Translations under genes and position numbers: made by a program
Assembly: GCA_002633005.1 (NCBI GenBank)
Contig: NMRA01000653.1
Span: forward strand, 162,004-226,003
Length of the DNA: 64,000 bases
From: Phoronis australis
Lineage: Eukaryota; Phoronida; Phoronidae
Direction of reading: 5' to 3'
Notes under the pieces: model-generated
The model's database searches: none
What the model was told of the DNA's origin: nothing
What the model saw: the letters and a program-made list of their open reading frames with translations, nothing else
Shown here: positions 35,234 to 45,979 of the stretch, in pieces
Position numbering within the stretch: position 1 is the first letter of the stretch
How the letters are laid out: each line of letters starts with the position of its first letter

Positions 35234-37174
35234 GTTCACTTGGTCGCCGCAATTTCGACGTGTACAGGTTGATAATTGATGTGCATTTTGACTGTGACAT
35301 GTATGGCTTACACTTTCAACCGACTACTTCCTCTCCAGCTTCCTGTTGGCCCAGCCTCAACCAACAGTACATTCACTCGTAAGTTTACCTAATTAGATAA
35401 TTTTATACCTAGTAGACTCCTTCCCGTTTGTCGTTAATTGTCCTGGATACAAGTTACTTCCCGTATTTATTACTTTTAGCCACAGATGGCCTTCCAAACG
35501 GCCGATTTCTTTCGATTCTAATATCACTCAAATCCAAACCAATCCCTCGCCAATACGCAGCGGCGCCTCCGTTCATGACCCTGGTTCCAAACAACCACTT
35601 CCCTGGGTATAAGTGGGATATCTTGCGGCAATCCCCGTCCGCTTTGGGGGAGGAGACCCCGCGGCGAGATACAACGGTTATCAATGGGGCGGGTAGGACA
35701 GGGCCTGCCATGCGGCCCAGTTCCCATTCTTTTATGAGTTTGTCCGAGTTACTGATATAGGTTTCTTGCTGTGTTGTGGTTTTTCGTGCCCCTGTATTGT
35801 AAGCTAAAGCTATTTTAAGCCTTGAACAAGGCCGGGCAGAACAGTTGGGGTCTGGGTACCCATGTAGAATGCGTTTGAGTGCCAGCGGTTTGACATTCGT
35901 GTGACTTAGGGTCCAGACGTACTGATAATTTGGGTGCATGGTGGATACTGGAATTACATAACACTAGACTACTAGGTACTATTCCAACAGGACAGGAGAT
36001 AATATTGATGTAAACAGATGGGATTTACAATGGTTGAGACCTAGAAGAGAATCTATCGCATGTCGCAGCGGAGCCTGGTGTGGTAAAGCTCGAAAGCGCG
36101 GCGTCTTACACTGAAGTGTCCTGATATAGCGCACAACCATTTCGGTGGGTTTATCAGCAGATAAAAAAAATTAAAAAAGCCTTCGGCTGCCACTTCTATA
36201 TTTTATTCGACTTGCGAAGAAAAGTGCGAAAATACCGTACCTTACACTTTGAATATCTTGTTTGATGAGGCCTTTTCAAGTACTTCGCCTCTGGCCCCTA
36301 GCGCCTACGAATGTTTATTTTCGCTTTTGACTCGCATAGTTCCTTCCGTTCAAAAAGATATGTGTGTTATCTCTTGTAAATAAGGAACCCATCTGGTTCC
36401 TTCTATGAAATATTTATTTGGAGAGCTGTGACCTTGAAATTCCCAATACAACTTAAAATATACATTATTCTTGTTGTTTTATTTGTCCCCAATAATTGCT
36501 TTTGCTATTGTCGCTGCTATTCCTACTACAATTGGGTGAAACGGGTGCAAATGCACACTCTACCAAACGTGCGGGCAATGACTTCACAAGTCCTGTGTTT
36601 AGTTTAGCGTAAGAAGTTTATTTACAGTAAGAATACATAACACATTGGGAGACATAACTTGGTACTAAGAACTTGCTCGTATTTACCTATATCTGGAATA
36701 ATGCCGTTTTTGGAGAATTTTGCGCAGGTGTTTCGTCATTATGGGCACATAGCCCTAACTTCACGTTTATGAACAGACAGCTATCCCTTGAAGGTGTACA
36801 TACCTAACTAGGTGTTTTTCGTTTGTGTGTTTGTCCATTCGTAATTGGCATTATCGTTTTACAGCCAAATACGCATTTTCGGGATTGTTGGATGGGATAG
36901 GCTTATTGAAGTTGCCAGCTTTGTCAAGAACATAAAACAACAAACTCGTTGTTTTTGGAACGCACCCTGGTGTCAAAACGCCGCATTTGCCCTCAGAAAG
37001 CGGTTGCAATAAAACTGCCTGGAATTTTCCTGGTGGCCATACTATTTCGGCGGCTTAAAAACCCGCCTGGCAAACAAACTGCAGTATTGGGTGAAGCAAT
37101 AGCGAAGTGACAATTATTTTTAGATATTTCTATTCTGAGAAAGGGACACGAAACCAACCTTATCACGGCAAACT
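35234..37174. mobile_element. Right-arm-specific 1.94-kb block
   Basis: Flanking homology to the left arm is continuous across this point (near 26030-26060), so the block was inserted on the right or lost on the left. It contains a degraded DIRS-type reverse-transcriptase fragment (35454-35939). It also contains a stretch (36845-36960) resembling the sequence upstream of the two LRR genes. The ends and a target duplication are not clear. Confidence 0.5.
35454..35939 (-). pseudogene. DIRS/Ngaro-type reverse transcriptase N-terminal fragment
   Basis: The minus-strand frame shows, in order, features of the start of a DIRS-like RT domain: a PLALKRILHGYPDP block, a GA-containing turn, IKEWELGRMAGP, then (in a shifted frame) ISPRGLLPQSGRG, and back in the first frame RKISHLYPGK. 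These correspond to the family's GRIAGPF, VSPLGLVPK and LIHHLSYP blocks. The frame shifts and the absence of the catalytic palm, RNase H and tyrosine recombinase mark it as a dead fragment. Assignment rests on motif recognition only. Confidence 0.6.
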
Positions 37175-37692
37175 TGAGCTTTTTGACAGAAGGCGCGATT
37201 TGTTGCCCATTGATCAGACAGTGCAAATTAAGGTGTACGTGTCCGATTTCATTCGCGTAAAATCTTATAAATTAGCTCGGGTTTTTCTCAAGATTAATTT
37301 CGGATCTAGGCGCAACTTCACATAAAGGCACAAAACCTAAACACGCGCATAATAGTCTCCATATCGACTATGACACGTGATCAGTGTCACTAAAAGCATA
37401 TTTCACCGGGGGTTATACATACATTCATAAAAAGAAACTTAAATAAAGAGAGCCTGTAGTAAACCTTTTTCTACGTTATGACAAATTTACATCGTAGAGT
37501 ATATTTCAACAAAAATAACTTATTACTGCGAGGTGTTCAGCATCTGCTGAAATAACGTAATTTCACATTTTCGCTTTCGCAATTACACGAACTACTCTGG
37601 CACTTCTCGGTCCCGTTAGTTTCTCGGGACACAGTTGCGTATCATTATGTTTAAAACATTCAGTACATGACCACACCGCCGCTACTGTCAAT

Positions 37693-38843
37693 TCATACCT
37701 TGTTTACGACATAGGTATGCTCTCTGCAATACTTATAATAATAACGCACGGCAATAATTATCGTCACCAAAGCCGTGCAGCCACCTGTCGTTACAGCAAC
37801 AGTGAAAAACCACGTGGTCTTGTGCACTGTTTTTACTTGTTGACCAATAACTACCCTGGTTGGTGTAGTGGTTGTTTTTGATGTTGTGGTGGTTGTTGTT
37901 GAAGTTATGGTAGTCCTTGGTACCGTGGTAGTTGTAAGTGTTGTGGTAGTCATTGGTATTGTGGTAGTTGTAAGTGTAGTGGTAGTCGTTGGTGTAGTGG
38001 TAGGTTTTGGTGTAGTGCCAATTGTTCGTGTCATGGTAGATGTTGGTGCAGTGGCAGTTGTTGGTGCAATAAGAGTTGTTGGTGTTGTGGTAGTTGTTGG
38101 TGTAGTTGGTGTAGTGATAGTTTTTGGTGTAGTGGTAACTGTTAGTGTAGTGGTAGTTGTTGGTGTAGTTGATGTAGTGATAAATGTTGGTGTAGTGGTA
38201 AATGTTGGTGTGGTGGTAATTATTGGTGTGGTGGTAGTTGTTGGTGTAGTGGTAGTTGTTGGGGGAGTGGTAGTTGTTGGTGTCGTGGTAGTTGTTGGTG
38301 TCGTTGTAGTTGTTGGTGTAGTGGTGGTTGTTGGTGTAGTGGTAGTTGGTGTAGTGGTAGTCATTGGTGTAGAGCTAGTTGTTGGTGTAATGGTAGTTGT
38401 TGGTAGAGTGGTAGTCGTTGGATTAGTGGTAGTCGTTGGATTAGTGGTAGTTGTTGGTGTTGTGGTAGTTGTTGGTGTTGTGCTAGTTGTTGGTGTAGTG
38501 GTAGTTGTTGGTAGAGTGGTACTCGTTGGTTTAGTGGTAGTCGTTGGTGTAGTGGTAGTTGTTGGTGTTGTGGTAGTTCTTGGTGTAGTGGTTATTGTTG
38601 GTAGAGTGGTAGTCGTTGGTTTAGTGCTAGTTGTTGGTGTTGTGGTATTTGTTGGTGTAGTGGTAGTTGGTGTTGCTGTAGTCGTTGGTGGTGTAGAGGT
38701 AGTCTTAGGTATAGTGGACGTTGTGCTACTGGCTGGTGTTGTGGTAGTCATTGGTGGTATTGTAGAAGTCATTGGTGCTGCAGTACCACTAGTAGTTGTC
38801 GTTGCAATAGCTGGAGTTGTCGATACCAAGAACTGCTTTTCCC
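37693..38843 (-). CDS. Gene 2 exon 2: Thr/Pro stalk fused to transmembrane helix and tail
   Basis: The acceptor TATCTAG on the minus strand leads in phase 1 into REKQFLVSTTPA. A Thr/Pro minisatellite stalk of about 320 residues follows, and then directly TRVVIGQQVKTVHKTTWF, a hydrophobic helix and the tail RYYYKYCREHTYVVNKV, ending at TGA. The two exons sum to 990 codons including the stop, giving 989 residues. Unlike gene 1, there is no intron and no non-repetitive juxtamembrane segment between stalk and membrane. The valine-rich frame on the opposite strand is a shadow of the Thr repeat. Confidence 0.88.
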
Positions 38844-39648
38844 CTAGATAGAAAATATTAAAACTGTTAACGCAACACAAAACACATGTGTATTGCATAT
38901 GTATGCAACTATTTACAGCAAACAGTGAAACGTTGCTACACCATGAAAACGCCGTGACTTTTTAGGTACTTCACAACTGTTGAAAAACGTTAAGCCAACT
39001 TATAAACGCATCACAGTATAGAAATAAGTAATAGAAATTATCTCAATAAGTAACAGTTTCGTAATTGTTCTCAGGCACTTTGCATTTTGCCCAGTACATG
39101 CTTTTTTGAATTCTCAAAAAAACGCGAGATATATCAGTCAGTTGTTAGAAGTCTCGATTCCAAAGTTTCTTCTGAAACAATTTGTCTCGCCTTATGAAAG
39201 TCCTGAACATTCATAGGTAAGCTCAACAGGTAAAAGTGCCAAATGAGAGCTATGATACGCCGTAAAAATTAACAATTTCGTAAAATGTAACAATTGTTAC
39301 GTTTTACGACATTGTTACATATTACTTTGGTAGACCTCTCATAAAATGTAGCAAGTTGTTACATTTTATGTGATTGTTACAATTTACGTCAGATACACAT
39401 GCGAGATTTATGTACCATTGTTACATTTTACGAAAGCGAGGTCATATTTCAGAAAGTGAATGACAAAATCTCGAACAAGTGGCATCTGACACGACGGGGG
39501 GTATTCGAGTATTTCTGAACAAGAGGTGGGGCCCGAAAATTTTGGATACCTACCCATTTAGAGAGTGTGATCTGACAAAAAGTGACCCATTTAGAGGGTA
39601 ATTTTGTGTAAACTTCAAGAGTAGCTGCAAACGCGGAACACTAAAGTT

Positions 39649-39709
39649 GAATTATTATTATTATTATTATTGCTATTACTATTGTTATTATTATTTTATT
39701 ATTATTATC
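39649..39709 (+). repeat. (ATT)n microsatellite
   Basis: Imperfect ATT/ATTATT repeats inside the 4.25-kb TIR element. Confidence 0.85.
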
Positions 39710-40569
39710 TTTGAATTTATTTTACGAGGGTACAGTGTAATATACACAATGCATGTTTAGGAAAAAGTGCTAATACATTATGGTCTTCAAAGATTTTAAA
39801 ACCATCTCATTTATTGTTCAAGGGGGGCTTCCTATAATGGACAGCGGGTGCAGATTCAAAAGAATTTTAAAGAGAGTCCTAGGTTCAACCTTAACGATAT
39901 TGTGAGAAACGCCTTCACAGCTGTGGATGCAGAGTAGGTCTACTTTTTGGAAACGAGGATGAGATTAAAAATCGTGTTCCAACTTCAAAAGTTTATTACA
40001 TCTGAACTAACAGCAAACTCGGTATTATTTGTGATATGACTATATCCTGCAGTTTGCCACGAAGAACTGAATTCAGACTGTAATCTTTTGCAACTTACAT
40101 CTACACGTGAGGATACACACCGTGTTATTTTTTGTCTCTTGTTGAAAACTTTCTTTTTCAAGGAACTGGGGCTCGTTCAACGAGGGTGTGTAAGTTCAAA
40201 AATTGAGTTAATTTGAGCTCTGGATACAGATATTTTTCGAGAACTGGCGACTAATTGGATATGATTGCACTCACCGAGTCATTGGAATAGCTGATAACGT
40301 ACATAAAAAACACGTAACAATTTTATAAGTGGAACGGGAGCCTGTTTTGCTGAAATAACACAAGAATTTGAAGTAGGTTTTATTGAAAGTCGGTTGTATG
40401 GAACAAAAACGGCCAACCCCGAAGTCAGCGATAGTGTTTAGTATGTATTTTATGCTATGTAGCAAAAGAGTAAATATACCAAATTCCCTTATCTGTCCAC
40501 AACTACGCGTGAGGTTGACAGCGACCTGTAACACAAAAATGGATCTTCCAATATCTGTCTTTATATATG

Positions 40570-40575
<6 letters not shown>

Positions 40576-40651
<76 letters not shown>
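40576..40651 (+). repeat. (GT)n microsatellite
   Basis: About 38 uninterrupted GT units. Open frames over it (Cys-Val or His-Thr repeats) are artefacts of the dinucleotide. Confidence 0.95.
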
Positions 40652-40652
<1 letters not shown>

Positions 40653-41756
40653 CGGAATAACAAACACTGATAAATTATTTAACAGGTTTGATTTTATTGG
40701 AACAGTGATAGTTCTGTCATCTTTTAAAAGTTGTTTAAAACATGGGACTACGGCGCCACTACTGGCTCGCCCTTCTTAAACCCAACTTTTGTTGTTGCAC
40801 TGTAAAAGTGTGTCAACCTACCTGCAAATAAATGTGTTATTATATTTCCTTGAGCCACGTTGTCTTTAAGAAGTTGTCATTCGCCGCTCTGTAGAAGATT
40901 TGGGGCGCGCTTTTAGTCCAATGACCGATGTTTTGATGTTCTGTTGCACGCGCGGTGTTTCGTTTTGGGAAAGATATGACAGAACATCTCATGAAAGTGG
41001 CGCAACAATGCTTTGTAATGAGCGGGTTTGTTCGATGTCTTAAAGGCAGCCTGAAGTTTGCAAGAATTCGTCAGTAACACTACTTGTTGGGCGGAGCTAA
41101 CACGTGCGTCCAATAATCAGTGATGCCATGTTTCTAAGGTGTTCTCACAGAGTGACAAGAATCTCACTGTGACAGTCGAGCGTTAATTTCTCAGTAGTCA
41201 ACGAAAGGGTGAGCGCGTTTAGTTGATCTGTTAATTTCATATTTTGCCTCAACACAGTGTTTGTATGCAAGTGGTCGACAGACAGTTCCCATTAATGTTA
41301 ATATGAACAAATGTCAAATCATCTATCACATACGACTGTACGAAGGTCATAATTATTGACAAAGTTCAGAGCTGCCATACAGTTTTCTTTTATTATTTGT
41401 GTTTTCGAAATCTTTTCAGGTACAGAATGAATCCCTTCGATTTAGAAAAACCGAAAAAGTCTCCAAAAAGAGAAGACACGGCACATGATACATTCACTCA
41501 CTTACGCGTGAGCTATACGACACAATCACGCAGTTAGCGTCAGGGACGTTTAAGGTGCCTGTAAAGCAGTGTACAACAGAGTAGAGCACTGCAAAAGTAC
41601 GGTTTTACAGAAATAAAGACTACTTCTCAGTTAAACTGTATTATAAAATGAAAGAAGTCATTCTAAATGACAGAGTTTCACATATTGTAAATACACAGTT
41701 CCACTAAAACTTAGGCAGCGGAGCAAGAGCTATTTCTCATCAATTACAACAGGCAG

Positions 41757-42571
41757 GTGTTATTAGTGTCAAGTAGAGGTCCAACCGACACCACCATTGT
41801 GTCAACCAGTGGAACTTGCAACAAGAATTTGCCATTGTTCACTTTGGGTTATTTCCTAGGGGGTGAAGGAAGTAATTTCTTTCTATTACAAACTAGCAAT
41901 CAAGGCGAGGACATAAATGAGGATTATGAGGAACAACCGGAAAGAGATGTTGGTGAAAATAGTAGTGACGAGGTGATACAGATACCGGTACACAAGAGGG
42001 AGAAAATATAGGAAACGAGTCTTTTGTTGAGGTCATGGTCGATATAGAGGCGTACGCGAATGAGGAAGAGAGAGGTAATGCCGGTGATACAGAAGAGATA
42101 GAAAACAAAGCACTCTTCGGAGAGAGCATCGACGCCGGTTTTGAGGTGGCCGATGAAGGCAGGGAAATGATAAGTGGCATAGCAGAATATGCCAGGGTAC
42201 AAATACTCCCTTCTAAGCTGCTGGAAAAGATCGTTATTGAAAGCTTCCATGCAAATGTAAAATATACACTTTCGCTGTCGTTAGTGAGTACGGCGTTCTG
42301 TTACATTGTCCAAAAACACTTTGGCCAATACAATAGTCCTACTTGTGACCCTGAGATGTACCGATCATTGTATCCTGTGTACATCGGACCTGAAGTAGCC
42401 TACAAACTCGATGTTGGAAACTGGTACAATGATCTATATATTCAGCAGATTTTCAAAACAGCTGGAAAACACAGCGGTCTAAGTAAAGGAATCCGAAAGA
42501 TGTCCCGCAATAAAAAGTGGTGGCAAGCGTGGTTGTCGATTGGTCCTGCGATCAGCTGCGGGCAAGACTAG
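41757..42571 (+). pseudogene. Unknown ORF carried by the 4.25-kb element
   Basis: Two plus-strand frames abut: 41757-42011 and 42035-42571. Both contain strongly acidic stretches, and the second frame is open upstream to about 41970, so a single-base frameshift or a small intron probably separates parts of one protein. The second frame encodes 178 residues: an acidic N-terminus, a helical middle (LEKIVIESFHANVKYTL), then Trp/Tyr-rich sequence with a basic SRNKKWWQAW stretch near the end. A further short frame at 41427-41538 follows an acceptor-like TTTTCAG. I recognise no family. It could be decayed transposon protein or captured host sequence. AATAAA near 42868 could serve as its poly(A) signal. 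Confidence 0.35.
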
Positions 42572-43869
42572 TACCACATAAGAAAAATATACTGAAAATG
42601 AACGTCTTATGTGGTCTTCATTAGCTGGGTAAATACCAATTGACAAAAATGGGACTTTACAGTCTACGTTACACAAAATATTTGTATTGTTTAAGGAATT
42701 TTGAGTTTTAGTTTGTTTGGAGTGCCTCTCTGATAGCGTTCCAGTAGGCAAGTGGAATTCTTTGAACAAAAACGATACCCACACGTCACATCTTTAATTT
42801 TTGATAAGTGCTTATTTTGAAATATAGATATGTGGTGAACTTCATGCTTTGTTTAATTTGTTTTGGTCAAATAAACACGTTTCCATAAACTGAACTTCAG
42901 TAATGTTTTCAGTTGGCGTTTACATGAACGTCTACAATGAATTTATGCGACATGGGTCTATGTTGCTGTATGACGCCTTTTCATGAGCATGTGTACATTT
43001 TACAGTAAAAGCTGAATTGTGACAAATAATTCCTGTCGTAATTACTGCGCGTTGTCCAATCACCTACAGTAGATCTCATTGATCACAATAACGTAGAGGG
43101 CACTTGAATCATTTTCTTTCTAACGAAGCACGTCAGGGGTTTAGCTCACAGGACGAGTCTTCATGTAGGCTACGTGCATTTTATTGCATGCTAATTCACT
43201 ATGAAGACGTACATGTACACGGCAGAATCCCTTCGAGCATACAAAAGTTGTTAAAAACACGTTATTGTTGACGGTTATATAGCGGGTGTGCATCAAGGTA
43301 CAGTAGCCAAACTTCCACCCTCGTGTACCATTGTACAGAAATCAAGATTTTCATTGGAAAGCAGTGCTATCACTGAAGAGGCCACCCTCATTTTAAATAT
43401 CACAATAATAAATAAACAAAAATAAATAAATAAATAAAAATGAAATCGCGTCAAGTTCTGCAACACGAATACCTACGAAATTGTTACATTTTACGGCGTA
43501 TCAGCTCCTACGTGGGTCTTTCATAGCGAACAATCTTGAAGAATATTTCTCCTAGATTTCTTGGCACAAATCCCGACCAAAACAATGGTGTAACCCCGGG
43601 GTTGTGACTATTTTAGAACATAGAGTTTCAAAATGTTAAAATAGACCAGTGTGGTATAATATAAAAATAGGCTGTCACGAGAATATGAACTATGTGGTTA
43701 AAACTCGCTTTTTGTTTCACTCTTGGCGGATTAGATATAACTTGCTGTGAAACAAATCGGTTAAAATTTTGTGCTAATGTGAGGAGCCCTGACCCTTCAG
43801 TTTTTACAATTCTTGTACTTCTGTGGTAACAATTGTTTGCATGCAGAAACGGAATTTCGTCGATGATTT

Positions 43870-44024
43870 AGTGGTTGATTTAGGGGGGAGCGAAGGGCCA
43901 ATGCCATCCCCCCACCGTCTTCTCCCAGATTGCATTTGGCAGTTTGGAGGTGCGAATGTTTGACGGGCAAAATCTTGGCTAAATTTCTGTCTTGCACAAC
44001 ACCCCACCAAACTCATCCGCTGCT
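43870..44024 (+). mobile_element. MITE family A, shared copy (right)
   Basis: Counterpart of 20164-20320: AGTGGTTGATTTAGGGGGG to CTCATCCGCTGCT, at the mirrored position. Confidence 0.65.
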
Positions 44025-44339
44025 GTAATTCGTCATTTCACTTCCTGTTGTTTTGAAATGGTAGCATCATCAAGGTCAGTTTACACATTTGTGTCAATAA
44101 TTAATAGGAACGTACAGAACCTTGAAAGTTTGTGAAGTTAGCGGATTTTTCACATGAAAGGTTAACGAAATCAAATTTTAAACCCATTAGCACCTAAGCA
44201 CAAAGCATCAGCGATCGAATCAAAATGAACTGGAAGTGACAAAAACAGTCACTTCATATTGAATAAGATTAATTACACGCTTCACGTACACTTCATAACA
44301 TTCGAAACATGTCCTATTTTTTCAAAATGACATCAGTAG

Positions 44340-44649
44340 CAGTGGCGAATTTAGGGGGGGGGGGCAAGGGGGCCATGCCCCCCCTAAAAGTCTACCAGAT
44401 ACCATTTAGGAGTGCGGGTGCAAATTGCTGACCCGCACATGCGTGCAACCAGGGGGGTAAATAAACAATGCATGGGCTCTGAAGAAATCCCGTTTACCGT
44501 TTTTTTTGTTTTTTTAGTCAACAGGTCCGTAAACCCAAAAATTCGAGCCCCCTGCATCCCCAAATTTGAGACTGGCTGCGCGCATCTGCCGAAATTCTGG
44601 TTATTCCTGTGCCCTGCCCCCCCAACTCAAAGTCCTGGATCCGCCCCTG
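44340..44649 (+). mobile_element. MITE family A, right-arm-specific copy with AGTAG duplication
   Basis: AGTAG at 44335-44339 and 44650-44654 flanks an element with ends CAGTGGCGAATTTAGG and (reverse complement) CAGGGGCGGATCCAGG. The left arm has a single AGTAG (as CTACT, 19851-19855) with continuous flanks. This is a clean post-duplication insertion. Confidence 0.85.
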
Positions 44650-44818
44650 AGTAGCATCAGCAATGGTAAATTCCTGCAGCGTATCATCTTCCTACATGAG
44701 CGGCAGACGAGGGGGGCAGGGGTGTTTGAGGTCCCACATTATCCAAAAACGCCCAGGTAAATTTCCCTACGTTATGCTGTGCCAAAATACTATACTTTTA
44801 TTTTCTTGGTACCCAGTC

Positions 44819-44922
44819 TCTCGTTCAGTAACGCTAGAACCTCGCTAAAAAGCAAAACTTCGCGAGATTACGTGAGATATTGCCGTACATTTTAAATTAG
44901 AACACGTGACTTTGGCTAATAA
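44819..44922 (+). mobile_element. MITE family B, shared copy (right)
   Basis: Mirrored counterpart of 19604-19690, beginning TCTCGTTCAGTAACGCTAG and including GCGAGATTACGTGAGATATT. Confidence 0.6.
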
Positions 44923-45979
44923 AATGAACTCTTAGTTCCTGTTGATGTTCATTGCATATTTCACTGGACTGTAGCACAATTTTGTTTATTTAAATAGCAA
45001 CTCTCAATCTATTCACTATTTACGGATTCAGTGTACATAATCTTGACAGTGCTAATTAATGAAACGCGTACCATAAATTACTAAAAGATTAATCGTTCAA
45101 ATGTTTAAAACGGGTCTATTTTTACAATCCCAATTTCCACTTGTCCTACGGTCCACGAGTTCAGAGGTTTACTAGTTAAAGGTAGACAAATTCGAAGTTC
45201 CATAAGTCCAAAGATGCACACTAGACCGAAAGAACACATGTCAATTTAACCGAATGCTCGGCAGCGTGAAAGTTCATAAGAACGAAATTTAAAAAGTTAG
45301 TTTTAATTGACTTGATCATTCACAAAAAAGATGACCGACACAAGGTTCCGAACAGTAATTTCCAAAACGTTCGGCAATTAGTGCAGGCAAGCGAAAGGTC
45401 CGGCTGAAACAAATATGTCAATGAGCGAGTGCCAAATGTTCCAAACGATGTTCGACATTATGTACTGAGTTTTCACTGTTGTTTTTAAACTTTCACTGCC
45501 CCGCAATATAGATTACTGCCGCGCTGCCGAGGACTTCACGATACTAATTTTTGGACAAATGGACTCTCGAATTTATGAACTTCCTGGCGTATGTTAGGCT
45601 CACGAACAGTCGTACTTTGTCGGACTAGTAAATTTCGTACCCATGCTCTTCAATATAGCTCTCATATTTTCTCTATGTGTTATATCGCAGCTTTGTGTGA
45701 CCAATGGGTGTGCCCCTTTCCCCCATTCCCAACTTAAAGGTCGCTTCCGCCATCCATGACCTGCGACGTTACTTGGTGGTGTGACGCCAATCTGCTTAAC
45801 AACACATGGGCCCATGACTCCCGTATGTGACTATTGTCAACTCTATGCACTTTGTAGGAACAGTTAATACCAAAGAGATGTCAAAATCCTTTGTCGTTAA
45901 AAATCAGCTAACTATTTGAGCAAAATATAATGTTTAAATCATTTTCTTATTTTTCAGAAAGTTGAACAAATTTACTCAC
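44923..45979 (-). other. 3' half of gene 2 LRR-proximal intron
   Basis: Conserved with 18148-19600 of the left arm and non-coding. Both arms keep the same order of short conserved blocks, for example around the GACAAAGTACGACTGTTCG / CGAACAGTCGTACTTTGTC pair. Confidence 0.5.

Larger units (their letters stand above)
39254..43502 (+). mobile_element. 4.25-kb TIR DNA transposon specific to the right arm
   Basis: The left end GATACGCCGTAAAA and the right end TTTTACGGCGTATC form a TIR that continues for about 29 bp with two mismatches. Flanks carry (A)GCT on both sides. The left arm has the empty site AAATGAGAACTTCTACG in reverse complement near 21030-21056. The subterminal region (39265-39435) repeats TGTTACATTTTACG-like motifs in both orientations at least six times. 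The interior holds an ATT-rich repeat, a (GT)n array and an unknown ORF (41757-42571). No transposase is recognised, so the superfamily is undetermined. Confidence 0.7.
38844..45979 (-). other. Intron 1 of gene 2
   Basis: This 7.1-kb phase-1 intron is expanded by a 4.25-kb TIR element (39254-43502) and a 310-bp MITE (44340-44649) that the gene 1 intron lacks. It retains MITE copies shared with gene 1 at 43870-44024 and 44819-44922. Confidence 0.75.

Noticed and set aside
40271-40779. Cys-Val and His-Thr repeat proteins
   Set aside because: Translations of a (GT)n microsatellite.
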